A DNA stretch of 64,000 bases, taken from positions 339,217-403,216 of the forward strand of contig NZ_JH376799.1 in assembly GCF_000234095.1 (NCBI RefSeq), given 5' to 3'. The notes under the pieces were generated by a model that was not told the origin of the DNA, made no database searches, and worked only from the letters and a program-made list of their open reading frames with translations. Position 1 is the stretch's first letter, and each line of letters begins with the position of its first letter. Source of the stretch: Centipeda infelix ATCC 43532. GTDB lineage: Bacteria > Bacillota > Negativicutes > Selenomonadales > Selenomonadaceae. This document shows, piece after piece, positions 21,801 through 29,000 of the stretch. Position numbers and translations under genes: made by a program.

Positions 21801-24289
21801 ATCTGCTCGTTGCCCGCCGCATCCGTGTACTTCGGACCGCCTACGTTTGTGAGGTCGACGGAATCCACCGCATCGCTGTCATCGCGCATGATCGCGCCAT
21901 CTTGAATGGTCTGGCCGAGTCCCATCTGTGCGATCGTCGGAGCAGTCTTTGACTTATCCAGTTTGATGTTCGGCTTGGACTGGAGCATATCCGTATCAGT
22001 GACGGCAGAGGTGCCGTCATAGATTTTGTCAGCCGCCCTCTTCTTGAAGATGTCAAGGTAGAGCGGTGCCTTGGTGATCGTCGCCTTGCCTTTGAGATTA
22101 TTAATGGAGGTTCCATCAAATTCATAGTTATTCTTATCGTCACCGTTAAAGCCGATCGATCCCGTGAATGTGACTTCCTTATCCGTGCCGACATTCTTAT
22201 CCGCCATCTGCGCCTTGAAATTTCCCGTTGTAAAATCAAGTTGAACGGAGCCCGCATTAATATCATCCTGCGTAAATCCGTTGGATGTGATGCTGCCGGA
22301 TTTAAGCGCTTGAATAAACGCATCGGTAACGTCCTTCTTGCCGTTATACATGCGCTTGGGGTTGATGTTGCCGTTATTGAGTTTTACTTGGCGTTTATCA
22401 ATCGTCACATTAACGCCGCGCAGATTCGGCCCGTCCTGATCCGACCAAAGGATCGCCTTCGTCCCGACATCGCGGATGCCGTTGGTCTTGTCGTAATCCT
22501 TCGTGCCGGTGTTGACATAATCGTGCACTTTGTTGTTGTCGACGATGTCTCCGCTATAGATGACATTCGACTTATCACCCGCGGCTGTCGGCGCATTCGG
22601 ATTTACGATTTTAAGATACTTGCTGTTGTAGGTCAGACCGGTGAGGTCCTTGCCCCCGTTTGATTTGACCGTATTGCCCGTATCAGTATCCACAGTGCCA
22701 TCTGCATTAAAATAGCGATAGTTGTACGTCGCTGTCGCCGTACCGCTCATAAATGCAGTCAGCAAAGGAGCGGTACGCCCCTCATAGATACGCCATTTTG
22801 CGCCGGGATCGCCATTGTTGTTGATATCCCAGCCGGAATAAGAGGAAGAGACGTGTGCTTTAACCGCTGGGCCCGACCCGAACGGTGTAGCCATTCCTGT
22901 TGTCTTATCAATGGTATAACTATTCGTAATGCCCGGTGCCGTAGGAACCCAAGTAAAATTTGAACCAGTTGCATAAGAATTTTTGATTGTTGTTTGTGCT
23001 GCAGGGTCAATCAGATAGACAAAATATGTTCCGGATGCGCCTGGGCGAATCGTTACATCGCTATAGGAATCTGTAACTACTGTGCCGGCATGTGCCCAGC
23101 CGATGATGCCGCCGCCCTCACCGATTGTCGCTTTGCTATAGGCACTGTCAATCGACGTGTGGTTCGTATAGCCGGCAATTCCTCCAATCCCCATATCCTC
23201 GCCGTCAAGGGTTACACCAGTGCCGGTATAGACATTTTTAAGGGTTGACCCGGTAGCGTGAGCCACAATACCGCCCGTAAAATTCACAGGAACAGCGCCG
23301 CCTGACCCGCCGACGTTATTCCCCATAATTGTAGCGTTTACAACACCAAGATTTTCAATACGGGCACCGGTTATCTTGCCAAAGAGTCCTGCGTATGCTC
23401 CCGTTCCAGTCGGAATAGTGAAATTTTTGACTTTGAAAAAATTGCCGTCAAATTTTCCAGTAAAGTCAGTATACCCATTACCGCCAATCGGTCTATGAGT
23501 CGCGCCACCAAGGTCAATATTGTCCTCAAGCATATAGTTGCCCGAGAGATTGTTCTTGATGTTCTGCAATTCCGTTGCATTAGCAACAAGCTGATAGTAG
23601 TTATCCCCTGCTGTTGCCAGCCCACCGTTGACCTTATACTTCGTCGTCGCAGGGGCAGTGCCGCGGTAGCCAATATGCGCCGTGCCGTCGTTTGCCGTAT
23701 CCGTACGAAGGATCACGGGACTGCTTGCTGTGACCTGTGCGTCATTGAGGAAGCGGATACTTTTGCCAATGACCTCGACATTCGTCGCGTTGATTGTACC
23801 CATATTAACGACATCTGCCTTGCCTGCGGCAGATGCGCTGAAGGGCGACACATTGTTCGCCATATCTGCAGCGGTGTTGACCGTATTGATTGGCTGCGTC
23901 GAGACATGGAGACTTCCGACATTCACCGATGCCGTCTTGCCAAAGATCACGCCATTCGGGTTTACAAGATAGATTTTGCCTCCGCCGGTAATCGTACCGT
24001 TGATGGCAGAGGTGTTTGCACCCGTGACCAGATTAAGATAATTTTTTGTATCATAAGCGACCGTCTCTCCGCTCGCCACGGAGTAATCCTTCCACTTGAT
24101 AACATTGTTCGCCGCGCTTGCGCCAATATTGGTCGTACTGCCTGAACGACTGACTGCAACGCCCGTCGTCATATCGTGCTCGCCTGTCGGTGCAGCAAAG
24201 CCGATCTGCGGAATCAAAAAAGCGCCCGCCATGCCTGCAAGCAGTGCATAACGCACACGCTGCGATAGTTTCGTTCGATTGTTTTTCAT
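12857..24289 (-). CDS. Giant two-partner secretion exoprotein (TpsA adhesin) with YDG/MBG repeats
   Basis: About 3,810 residues. A long signal peptide (KLSQRVRYALLAGMAG...GFAA) is followed by the TPS secretion domain, with NPNGVIFGKTASVNVGSL near residues 110-135. At about 255-480 there are GLUG-like repeats (YAGLFGKI, GGIAGYTNH). From about residue 640 to 3650 there are about 25 copies of a repeat with core K-x-YDGT and linker G-x-ITPR, the YDG/MBG type seen in surface adhesins. Spacing is 105-145 residues. The C-terminus has no cell-wall anchor. ATG 24289 has GGGAGAG upstream; ATG 24310, with AAGGA, is an alternative that adds seven residues. The partner is probably the TpsB at 10491-12146. 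The likely role is a surface filament for adhesion or biofilm; no target is predictable. The reading frame is intact over 11.4 kb. Confidence 0.93.
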   Translation of the reverse strand: MKNNRTKLSQRVRYALLAGMAGAFLIPQIGFAAPTGEHDMTTGVAVSRSGSTTNIGASAANNVIKWKDYSVASGETVAYDTKNYLNLVTGANTSAINGTITGGGKIYLVNPNGVIFGKTASVNVGSLHVSTQPINTVNTAADMANNVSPFSASAAGKADVVNMGTINATNVEVIGKSIRFLNDAQVTASSPVILRTDTANDGTAHIGYRGTAPATTKYKVNGGLATAGDNYYQLVANATELQNIKNNLSGNYMLEDNIDLGGATHRPIGGNGYTDFTGKFDGNFFKVKNFTIPTGTGAYAGLFGKITGARIENLGVVNATIMGNNVGGSGGAVPVNFTGGIVAHATGSTLKNVYTGTGVTLDGEDMGIGGIAGYTNHTSIDSAYSKATIGEGGGIIGWAHAGTVVTDSYSDVTIRPGASGTYFVYLIDPAAQTTIKNSYATGSNFTWVPTAPGITNSYTIDKTTGMATPFGSGPAVKAHVSSSYSGWDINNNGDPGAKWRIYEGRTAPLLTAFMSGTATATYNYRYFNADGTVDTDTGNTVKSNGGKDLTGLTYNSKYLKIVNPNAPTAAGDKSNVIYSGDIVDNNKVHDYVNTGTKDYDKTNGIRDVGTKAILWSDQDGPNLRGVNVTIDKRQVKLNNGNINPKRMYNGKKDVTDAFIQALKSGSITSNGFTQDDINAGSVQLDFTTGNFKAQMADKNVGTDKEVTFTGSIGFNGDDKNNYEFDGTSINNLKGKATITKAPLYLDIFKKRAADKIYDGTSAVTDTDMLQSKPNIKLDKSKTAPTIAQMGLGQTIQDGAIMRDDSDAVDSVDLTNVGGPKYTDAAGNEQIHAGSHKLQYTNVGLTGNDAGNYELYYTPANNTKTLVSSTDKTVYLDGKIIPRQITRDSFNVYDKTTHAKVDAKKVYDGNSDYTPGSNVYLSTNAGAVGDTGIVSRDQGHITFALTGGKGYFTDNSGTRTKNVKEATKLAYEVTGQTDDAVNHRLSDYYVLDTDNTTKKALSDTFHATGDGKITPKALTATVVNNNITKVYDAMDDQTDGSRQIIKGDALVTLSGFVGSESRTNTSTAKYASKNVVVDGSGNPTTQGVTYTASFDAGTGAESENYTLGTEGVKPIVSSKTLTDPSYKGTITPRNLTMTFNSVTKVYDGTATNSQKSLASLDDGLSGTVVGADNITTGNFSMTNVTSRYGTGNTEGTFAENVNAGNRTVEYAGLSNALGTTNHNYKIADKQYGTGTITRRRIDKGGFRVYNADHTVADAKKVYDGNDRHTLAPGAYLTGTAASGDTGIVTRDYGKVTFALKSGSTGHFSSDEDGNNRTSHVSEAHYVAYDVVARTSDPTNNPLSNYTFGSAAEETAGTLRNLESVNNANPAHVTAHGTITPASIRATTHAVEKVYDGVAEHTDGSRNIKRGSDIVSLAAMITDETDGQPTNTSTARYTDKNVSRDGSGNIINKDVTYTAQLTGQYADDYQIVDAGNHVISTANGSGATKTVTMNAPITVANAGKITPRKLNIKMGDVSKTYDGTTVNTDSNVTEITDAPQSSVIGTILSGDGITAGALKTAWDNKRSGGTASSSYGNGTGSAFRHNANASNGTPHDVRYTKMDEAFRDAFGATTAGNYTVDQTVYGKGTINRKAIDPNNFDIVDAHGNASHAAKVYDGTSNYTVPSNWKLRPDTGLGTGVISADADKINFAIDPNKGAHFTKADNTTRTANAYEAQRVAYNVKATTDNGYEYLLKNYTLNGQNLESGNATATGAGEIKRRTINVGLAEASGIDKVYDGNAQLIDTATRHHQVFSDDDARANVAYAAGATNANKLVRKKNGYTVDDGAQVTVQGNYTGKNVARDGSGNVTTKSITYKVKIAGDAGKNYYLTDGSTTVNAETELELSATGTITPRDLSGAFKKVTKVYDGTKNVDPSKVGFEIGANGVVSGDAVGLASGHTQEFESENVRGSGTTWAAPDGSTQHNWVNYSNLSLTGADAGNYTLSLGATAQGLGEITPYVLNPSTVDFSITQASKTYDGTKTVKWTDGSSAPSDQKKYITSATVNINGNHVNVLDDLKVSSAEYDTKNVDNGSSVNRVTYNLRYTGQSGNFSLGGASTFAKQGDGVITKKDVTVTVKSSLTKTYDATQDVLGVAKNSANTVVNTANDIIGMTGLVSGDGATNESTAAYADQHAGTGKVVNYDVKLDSANAGNYNLKYNGATITSPISTNDNTITKRKVDVTFDPVTKSYDGTAANNTIAPKVSANDAGVLALDSSGNVSGTTITGLTGVTSQYGTLSGGTFTPNPNAGAKTVRYYGIGTAMGTTFGANNYDFNVKDGTGTINKANINTSDIIFATTGARKVYDGTKTVKYNGSSASNDVKNYITTATANLGGGHTADLRGDLVIDEKETKYVSADAGTNIRVKYKFRLNNSNIEISGKNEFEMTDSGTIDRRVLNLDLAQKTGINKIYDANANLVDTDTRHYDKFIDDDAKGNVTYASGTTNDNKLVRTSNGAEVNDGASMTITANYVNTGVADKNAGINKDIAYNVKIGGAQGQNYTLSYNGTTANAEIGLDLTGASGTIAKRTITLGFGDVQKMYDTTPNNNTKNITSVTAGDTDGRGAATLTEDRITSTSFDTTGIVSYYGAGTTDAAFQRNPNVVTDANGNVIPNGKDVQYSNLANTLAAQPYAVNYEIANTAYGKGTIRKRTVTANDFTFNINNATKMYDGTRDVYWKDTVTGKSYKDMEHVKNYFSTSKLDLGGGNLVDINLNDIQLNSAKYNDERVAHAAGVDYDVTINTQNFEFSGTRNRIINHTGDKIEKRDLATKLPPHLIKEYDGEDTFTETNEIFANAMARANLTGVVDRDKNKIQLKVKGTYSSPDASVETRTDAEARTPATAGRDVAYELTLSGDADTLSNYKIGTVETLDSNGEMKGNGSGKADIYKKTLTVSADPIDKVYDGTRTVVRPNGSTTAPHPAANKLKLNGFAKTADHFDFDQPAADKIDGLYSDPNVSRAADGTILDKDIAYSGVKAAFKNYADNHAGSAARNYRVDSDTVSGKGKITPRTITPNDIANGLTLADATKVYDGTTKVKYNGQNTPDALKNYLTSATVNINGTPIDIKKELTIRADEASTHYDTANVAGGAQPRVTYTLNYTGHNFDITGPITKQANGTITKRQVTAYAPGQLTKMYDGTTKVYDSGDPTIKTYYRGNQVTSGADIVQLEEENGDRGLLTNDGVQNISTATFEDKKAGRNKKVNYNIAVDAAHAGNYELVDQRGNVISQTSTNNNTITPRRLDITFGDVSRAYDGTSTNTDVTALVKDSDARATLRRDGVNPSGEQLILRDAANNDITLPSDYGYGRTDSAFTKNADANQTGEPPKDVQYRKLGDAMRTLLGNDAGNYDFDETGYGKGRITKASVRESDFRMKFKDAVKEYDGTDAVNDARSRLDRSDSRMRLPRAEGWKPFALQDKDIADIKGTYQPTGGKRSKDASENSRGVQYEVQLSKQNFDFENGWNGKIHGDGAGKINRRAIMAETLPYLTKEYDGTRGVVNAARDADGNLIMRSGDGLMRFRHANDTAKRALITGDDVSNATTATYDTENVAWKDGVWNQGNGTAADVGVTYALGLSGADAANYKIVDSKGTEVTNAKGLGKITPKDIRLKADPQTRWINEGLPKSYTGKPMGSNLGHNDIPELLPNEVLPGSIGYSSPNARLRWGDYMIRGDYHALNGTDGDTVSRNYRFVQDPANATALHIGPYIPDYEYYKALTQTSKMIPDEYAYENASLDRRSHFGRDAEAEVTYTPPSINTIKDGVDISKTDIRITDETVFSLVNKVFG
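13720..22360 (-). repeat. Array of about 25 diverged YDG repeats with three-repeat super-period
   Basis: The YDG core codons occur near 22345, 22020, 21580, 21200, 20860, 20505, 20110, 19735, 19330, 18970, 18580, 18250, 17930, 17615, 17275, 16955, 16570, 16190, 15860, 15490, 15110, 14790, 14445, 14060 and 13735. Unit length is 315-440 bases. Every third unit is most alike: for example the DAKKVYDGN units near 21580, 20505 and 19330, and the GDVSKTYDGT/GDVSRAYDGT units near 19735 and 14445. The period is about 1.0-1.2 kb. DNA identity between units is modest, so the array is old. Confidence 0.85.
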
Positions 24290-24336
24290 TCTCCGCTCTC
24301 CCATAGACATATTATTCCTTATGTAGTATATCGAAT

Positions 24337-24342
24337 ATTATA
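24337..24342 (-). promoter_or_regulatory. Possible -10 element of the giant exoprotein gene
   Basis: A perfect TATAAT lies on the minus strand 27 bases upstream of the first possible start codon, in an AT-rich stretch just after the flagellin terminator. No good -35 hexamer is seen 17 bases upstream, so an activator may be needed. Confidence 0.4.
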
Positions 24343-24363
24343 GTGCATTTAATAATAGCATAT

Positions 24364-24409
24364 AAAAATAAAAAATCCTCCAATCGTCCTACGGATGATC
24401 GGAGGATTT
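24364..24409 (-). terminator. Strong intrinsic terminator of the flagellin gene
   Basis: On the minus strand AATCCTCCGATCATCC pairs almost perfectly with GGACGATTGGAGGATT around a three-base loop, followed by a T-rich run. It begins 14 bases after the flagellin stop codon and insulates the giant exoprotein gene. Confidence 0.93.
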
Positions 24410-24422
24410 TCCCAAAAACGTT

Positions 24423-25799
24423 TTACTGGAGCAGACTCAGCACTGCACTTGAGTTCTGATTCGCCTGTGCGAGCATTGCCTGTGCCGACTGGGTCAGCAC
24501 ATTGTGTTTCGTGTAGGCGGTCATTTCCTTTGCCATGTCAGAATCGCGAATTGTGGACTCCGATGCCTGCACATTCTCAGACGCAACGACCAGATTACTG
24601 CCCGTATAGTTCAGACGGCTCTGCACCGCACCGATGGCGACGGCCTGGTCTGTTGCCTTGATGAGTGCATTCTCGAACACGTTGATGGCAGCGTTTGCAG
24701 CCTCTCGTGTCGTGACTTGAACCTTTGGCCCTGCGCCGACGACTTCAGTGTTCGGGTTTAATCCCGTCCTATCTCGATTCCAACCGGCTCCATTGGCCGA
24801 TTGCAATCCAAGTGCAACAGACCGCATGTCTGTGAATCCGACTTTCGTCGCTTGATTCGCACGCACACCTGTTTGCAGCGTCAACGAGTTATCGGGGGAT
24901 GGATTCTGCCCGCGCACAGTTTCTTTGAAGGCATCAAGAACTGCATTCACCTCATTGCGCATCCGTCCTTCACTGTCAGTCACGGCAAAGGTCACGCCTG
25001 AAATCTGCCCATCTACACCCGGCCTCGCCGCACGAATCGTAATTGCCGGCTGGTTATCCGGAGTATAGACATCTCTCCCATACTCATCCACACCAACCAA
25101 CGCATCACGACTATAATAACTAGCATGGGCATTTGTTATAATGCCTATTGCGTTGAGCAAATTCGCATTCCCAATGGGTGAAAGCGTCCCCGTATAGGTC
25201 ACGCCGTTCTTTACCCATGAGGCAGTAATGGTATCCGACGAATGAATGCCGACGCTATTACCATCACGCCGCAATAATGCGGTCAGACGCGTACCCGGTC
25301 CTGTGTTGGACGCGAGACTCATATTTGTAAAGCTTGTATATGTTCCATCTCCGCCATCACCTTTGACGAGCCCATTATGCGTTCCGTCAATCAGATACTT
25401 CCCGTTATACGTTGTGAGCGCGTTGTCGTCGATCTGATCGATCAGATGATCGACTTCCTTCTGGATCAGCGCGCGGTCTTCGTCCGTGTTCGTATCGTTC
25501 GCGGCGTTGATCGCCTTTTCCTTCAGCGTCTTCAGAATCTCAATGGTGGACTGTACTGCCCCCTCTGCCGTCCGCAGCAGAGCAGAGCCGTTATTCGTGT
25601 TCACATCGTCCTGATCGAGCGCACGTACCTGCACGCGCATCCGCTCAGAGATTGCCATCCCCGAAGCATCGTCTCCGGCACTGTTGATCTTCATGCCCGA
25701 GGAGACCTTCTGCAGGCTCTTCGACAGCTCACTCTGATTCTTGTTGAGCGTATTGAGCGTGTTCACCGCCGACATATTATTCTTGACCACCATTGCCAT
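24423..25799 (-). CDS. Flagellin
   Basis: The 458-residue filament subunit has a typical D0/D1 N-terminus (VVKNNMSAVNTLNTLNKNQ, then SSGMKINSAGDDASGMAISERM). A variable centre spans about residues 130-330. The C-terminus closes the coiled coil (QSRLNYTGSNLVVASENVQASESTIRDSDMA is the conserved region, ending AMLAQANQNSSAVLSLLQ). ATG 25799 has AGGGAGG upstream. The gene stands alone: no flagellar chaperone, cap or hook genes adjoin it. The 130-base upstream region contains an inverted repeat (ATATCT/AGATAT at 25875-25890) but no clear sigma-28 promoter. A chemoreceptor gene lies at 37 kb. The organism is presumably motile. Confidence 0.97.
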   Translation of the reverse strand: MAMVVKNNMSAVNTLNTLNKNQSELSKSLQKVSSGMKINSAGDDASGMAISERMRVQVRALDQDDVNTNNGSALLRTAEGAVQSTIEILKTLKEKAINAANDTNTDEDRALIQKEVDHLIDQIDDNALTTYNGKYLIDGTHNGLVKGDGGDGTYTSFTNMSLASNTGPGTRLTALLRRDGNSVGIHSSDTITASWVKNGVTYTGTLSPIGNANLLNAIGIITNAHASYYSRDALVGVDEYGRDVYTPDNQPAITIRAARPGVDGQISGVTFAVTDSEGRMRNEVNAVLDAFKETVRGQNPSPDNSLTLQTGVRANQATKVGFTDMRSVALGLQSANGAGWNRDRTGLNPNTEVVGAGPKVQVTTREAANAAINVFENALIKATDQAVAIGAVQSRLNYTGSNLVVASENVQASESTIRDSDMAKEMTAYTKHNVLTQSAQAMLAQANQNSSAVLSLLQ

Positions 25800-25935
25800 A
25801 AAGACTGCCTCCCTGACTATCTATCATTTCCATAATTAACTTTGAAATAATTGGATAATTTTGATGTAGACATTATATCTCGCTAGATATATCGACGAAA
25901 TGAGGAGGGGACTTAACTATATATATTATATTTTT

Positions 25936-26073
25936 AAGGAAGCACTGATAAATTCAGCCCTGCCATCGTCGCCAAATCTTCCACATAGCTTTGGCTATGC
26001 GTCCGTTTTGTCTCCTTGACAGGACAAAAAATCTACACTAATCTGACAGACTTCATTTTATCAGCGATTTCTT
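25936..26073 (+). repeat. Dispersed MITE-like repeat, copy 2 (complete)
   Basis: This 138-base element starts AAGGAAGCACTGATAAATT and ends with the imperfect inverted counterpart TTTTATCAGCGATTTCTT. Inside is the hairpin CATAGC-TTTG-GCTATG, then AAAAAATCTACACTAATCTGA. It lies between the polC stop (26084) and the flagellin start and has no coding capacity. Confidence 0.8.
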
Positions 26074-26083
26074 TATTTTGATT

Positions 26084-29000
26084 CTACGCAAACAGTTCCA
26101 CCTGGTTGCTCTCCATCATCCCGTCCAAACAGCCGTGCTCACGCAGGAGTTCGACAGCGGGGGTTGGGATGTGTGCACGGGTGGCGAGGTCCTCGATGGA
26201 GATGAATCGTCCATACTGCCGCGCCTCGACGATTGCCTGCGCCGCCTTCTGCCCCATGCCGGGGAGTGCGGTCAGCGGCGGGAGGAGCGAGGTGTCATGG
26301 AGGATAAATTTCTCCGCATCGGACGTGTAGAGGTCGACGGGCTCGCAGGAGAAGCCGCGCAGATACATTTCCCACGCTAGCTGTAACACGATAAGGATGT
26401 CCTGTTTCTTGTTGTCGAGCTTGCCGCGGTGCTCACGCGCCTCGGCATGCAGCGCGTCGATCGCCGCCTTGATCGCATCCTTCCCCTTGGAGATAATGTT
26501 CGCATCGAACTCATCGGCACGGATGGAAAAGTACGCGGCGTAGTACGCGAGCGGATAGTGTACCTTGCAGAAAGCGATGCGGTAGCCCATCATGACGTAT
26601 GCGGTCGCGTGCGCACGCGGGAAAAGATACTTGATCTTCTGGCAGGAGTCGATGTACCACTCGGGAATGCCGCCCGCACGCAGTTTCTCGACAACATCGG
26701 GGGCGATGCCCTTGCCCTTTCGCACGTTTTCCATGGTCTTGAACGAGAGCAGCGGCTCGATGCCGTTCTGCATGAGGTAGTTCATGATGTCATCACGCGC
26801 GGAGATCGCGTCCTTCAGCGTGCTCGTGCCCGCCTTGATGAGGTCCTGCGCGTTGCCGAGCCAGACGTTCGTGCCGTGGGAAAAGCCCGAGATGCGCACG
26901 AGGTCGGCGAAGCAGTCGGGGTTTGAGTCGTCGATCATCTTCTGTGTGAACGAGGTGCGGAACTCGGGGATGCCGTACGTACCCATGTTCGCGCCGAGAT
27001 CCTCAGGTGTGATGCCGAGTGCCTCGGTGGATGTGAAGATCGACATGGTGGCCGGATCGTCAAACGGAATGGTCTCGGGATCGCGGTGCGTCAGCTCCTC
27101 AAGCATCTTGATGACGGTCGGATCATCGTGTCCGAGGATGTCGAGCTTGACCAGGCGCTCACTGATCGAGTGGTAGTCGAAGTGGGTCGTCAGCGTGTCC
27201 GACTCCATGTTGTTCGCAGGGCGCTGGATGGGTGTGAAGTAGTGTACGTCCATGTCACGCGGCACGACCATGATGCCGCCCGCGTGCTGCCCCGTGGTTG
27301 CCTTGACCCCCATGCAGCCGCGCATCATGTGCTCGATGTAGGCACGTCCCTTTGTCTCACCCATGTCCTCATAGTAGCGCATCGCATAGCCGAAGGCGTT
27401 CTTGTCCTGCAGTCCTGAGATCGTGCCCGCGCGGAACACGTTCATCTTGCCAAAGAGAACCTCGGTGTACTTGTGCGCAGTCGGCTGATAGTCGCCCGAG
27501 AAGTTGAGGTCAATATCGGGGACTTTGTCACCGTCGAAGCCAAGAAAGACGGCGAACGGGATGTTGTGCCCGTCCTTCGTGAGCGGCGTACCGCAGACGG
27601 GACAGTCCATGGACGGCAGGTCAAAGCCGCTCCCGACGGAACCGTCCTCGATGAATTTGTTGTACTGGCAGTGGCGGCAGCGGTAGTGCGGCGGCAGCGG
27701 GTTGACCTCGGTGACACCGATCATGGTCGCGACAAAGGACGAGCCAACCGAGCCGCGCGAGCCGACCAGATAGCCGTCGTTGTTGGATTTTTTCACGAGA
27801 CGCTGCGCGATGATGTAGAGCGCGGCAAAGCCATGCTTTAGGATTGGCTTCAATTCGAGTTCGAGGCGGTCGGAGACGACCTTCGGCAGGTTCTCGCCAT
27901 ACAGCTTGCGTGCACGTGCGTAGGACATCTCTTGGATCTCTCGATCCGCACCCGGGACGGTCGGCGCATAGAGTTCGTCGGGGATCGGGAGGAAGTGCTC
28001 GACCATGTCGGCGATCTTCCGCGGATTCGTGACGACGCACTCGTAGGCGCGCTCCGCGCCGAGGTAGTCGAACTCGGCGAGCATCTCATCTGTCGTACGC
28101 AGGTAGAGCGGCGGCTGGCGATCCGCGTCGTTGTATCCGTTCGCCTTTTGGATCATGGCGCGGTAAACGGCATCCTCTGGGTTGAGGAAGTGCACGTCAC
28201 AGGTCGCAATCAGCATTTTATCCAGTTTTCGCGCGAGTGCATCGACCTTGTGGTTGATGTCCCTGAGATCCTCGTCCGTCTGCATCGGAAAACGCTGATC
28301 GAATTTCAAAAAGTCGTTGTTGTGGATGGGCTGGATCTCAAGGAAGTCATAGAACTTCGCAATCTCCTCCAGTTCCTCGTCGGGCCGCCCCGCGACAATG
28401 CCGCGAATGAGCTCGCCCGCCTCGCATGCTGAGCCGACAATGATACCGTCGCGGTACTGCTGCAGGACGGCACGCGGGATGCACGGACGTCCGCGCTTTT
28501 TCGTTCCGCGAAAGTAGCGGATGTGCGAGAGGGAGACGAGGCGGTAGAGGTTATACAGGCCCGTCTTGTTCTGCGCGAGAAAGATAATGTGGTGGGCACG
28601 CCGATCCTCTGGTTTGTCGAGGAGGTAGCCCTCCATCCCGTAGATGATCTTGATGTCCGTGCCTTTTTTCTTCAGAGCACGCGCGGTGTTCATCGCCTCG
28701 GGAAACGCCTGCACCACGCCGTGATCGGTGATGGCTACGGCGGGCCAGCCCCAGCGCGCAGCGGTCTCGACGAGTACCTTCGGCGGAACAACGGCATCGA
28801 GCGCACTCATCTTTGTATGTGCGTGCAGCTCGACACGCTTGACCTCTGCCGTGTCCTCGCGCTGCGGAACGCTCCGCTTCTCCATGCTGTCGATAAAGAG
28901 AACGTAGTCACTGATGAATTTATCGTATTCGATTTTCCCTTGAATGCGGACGGAGCAGCCCTTGCCGATTACCTTTAGAATACGCGCGACCTCCGCGTCG

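Noticed and set aside
13720-22360. A CRISPR array or tandem DNA repeat
   Set aside because: The periodicity is at protein level with 315-440-base units and low DNA identity, all within one continuous frame; there are no short identical repeats with spacers.
25800-25935. A sigma-28 promoter in front of the flagellin gene
   Set aside because: No TAAA-N15-GCCGATAA-like pair could be placed; a TATAAT on the minus strand near 25874 lacks a -35 partner.
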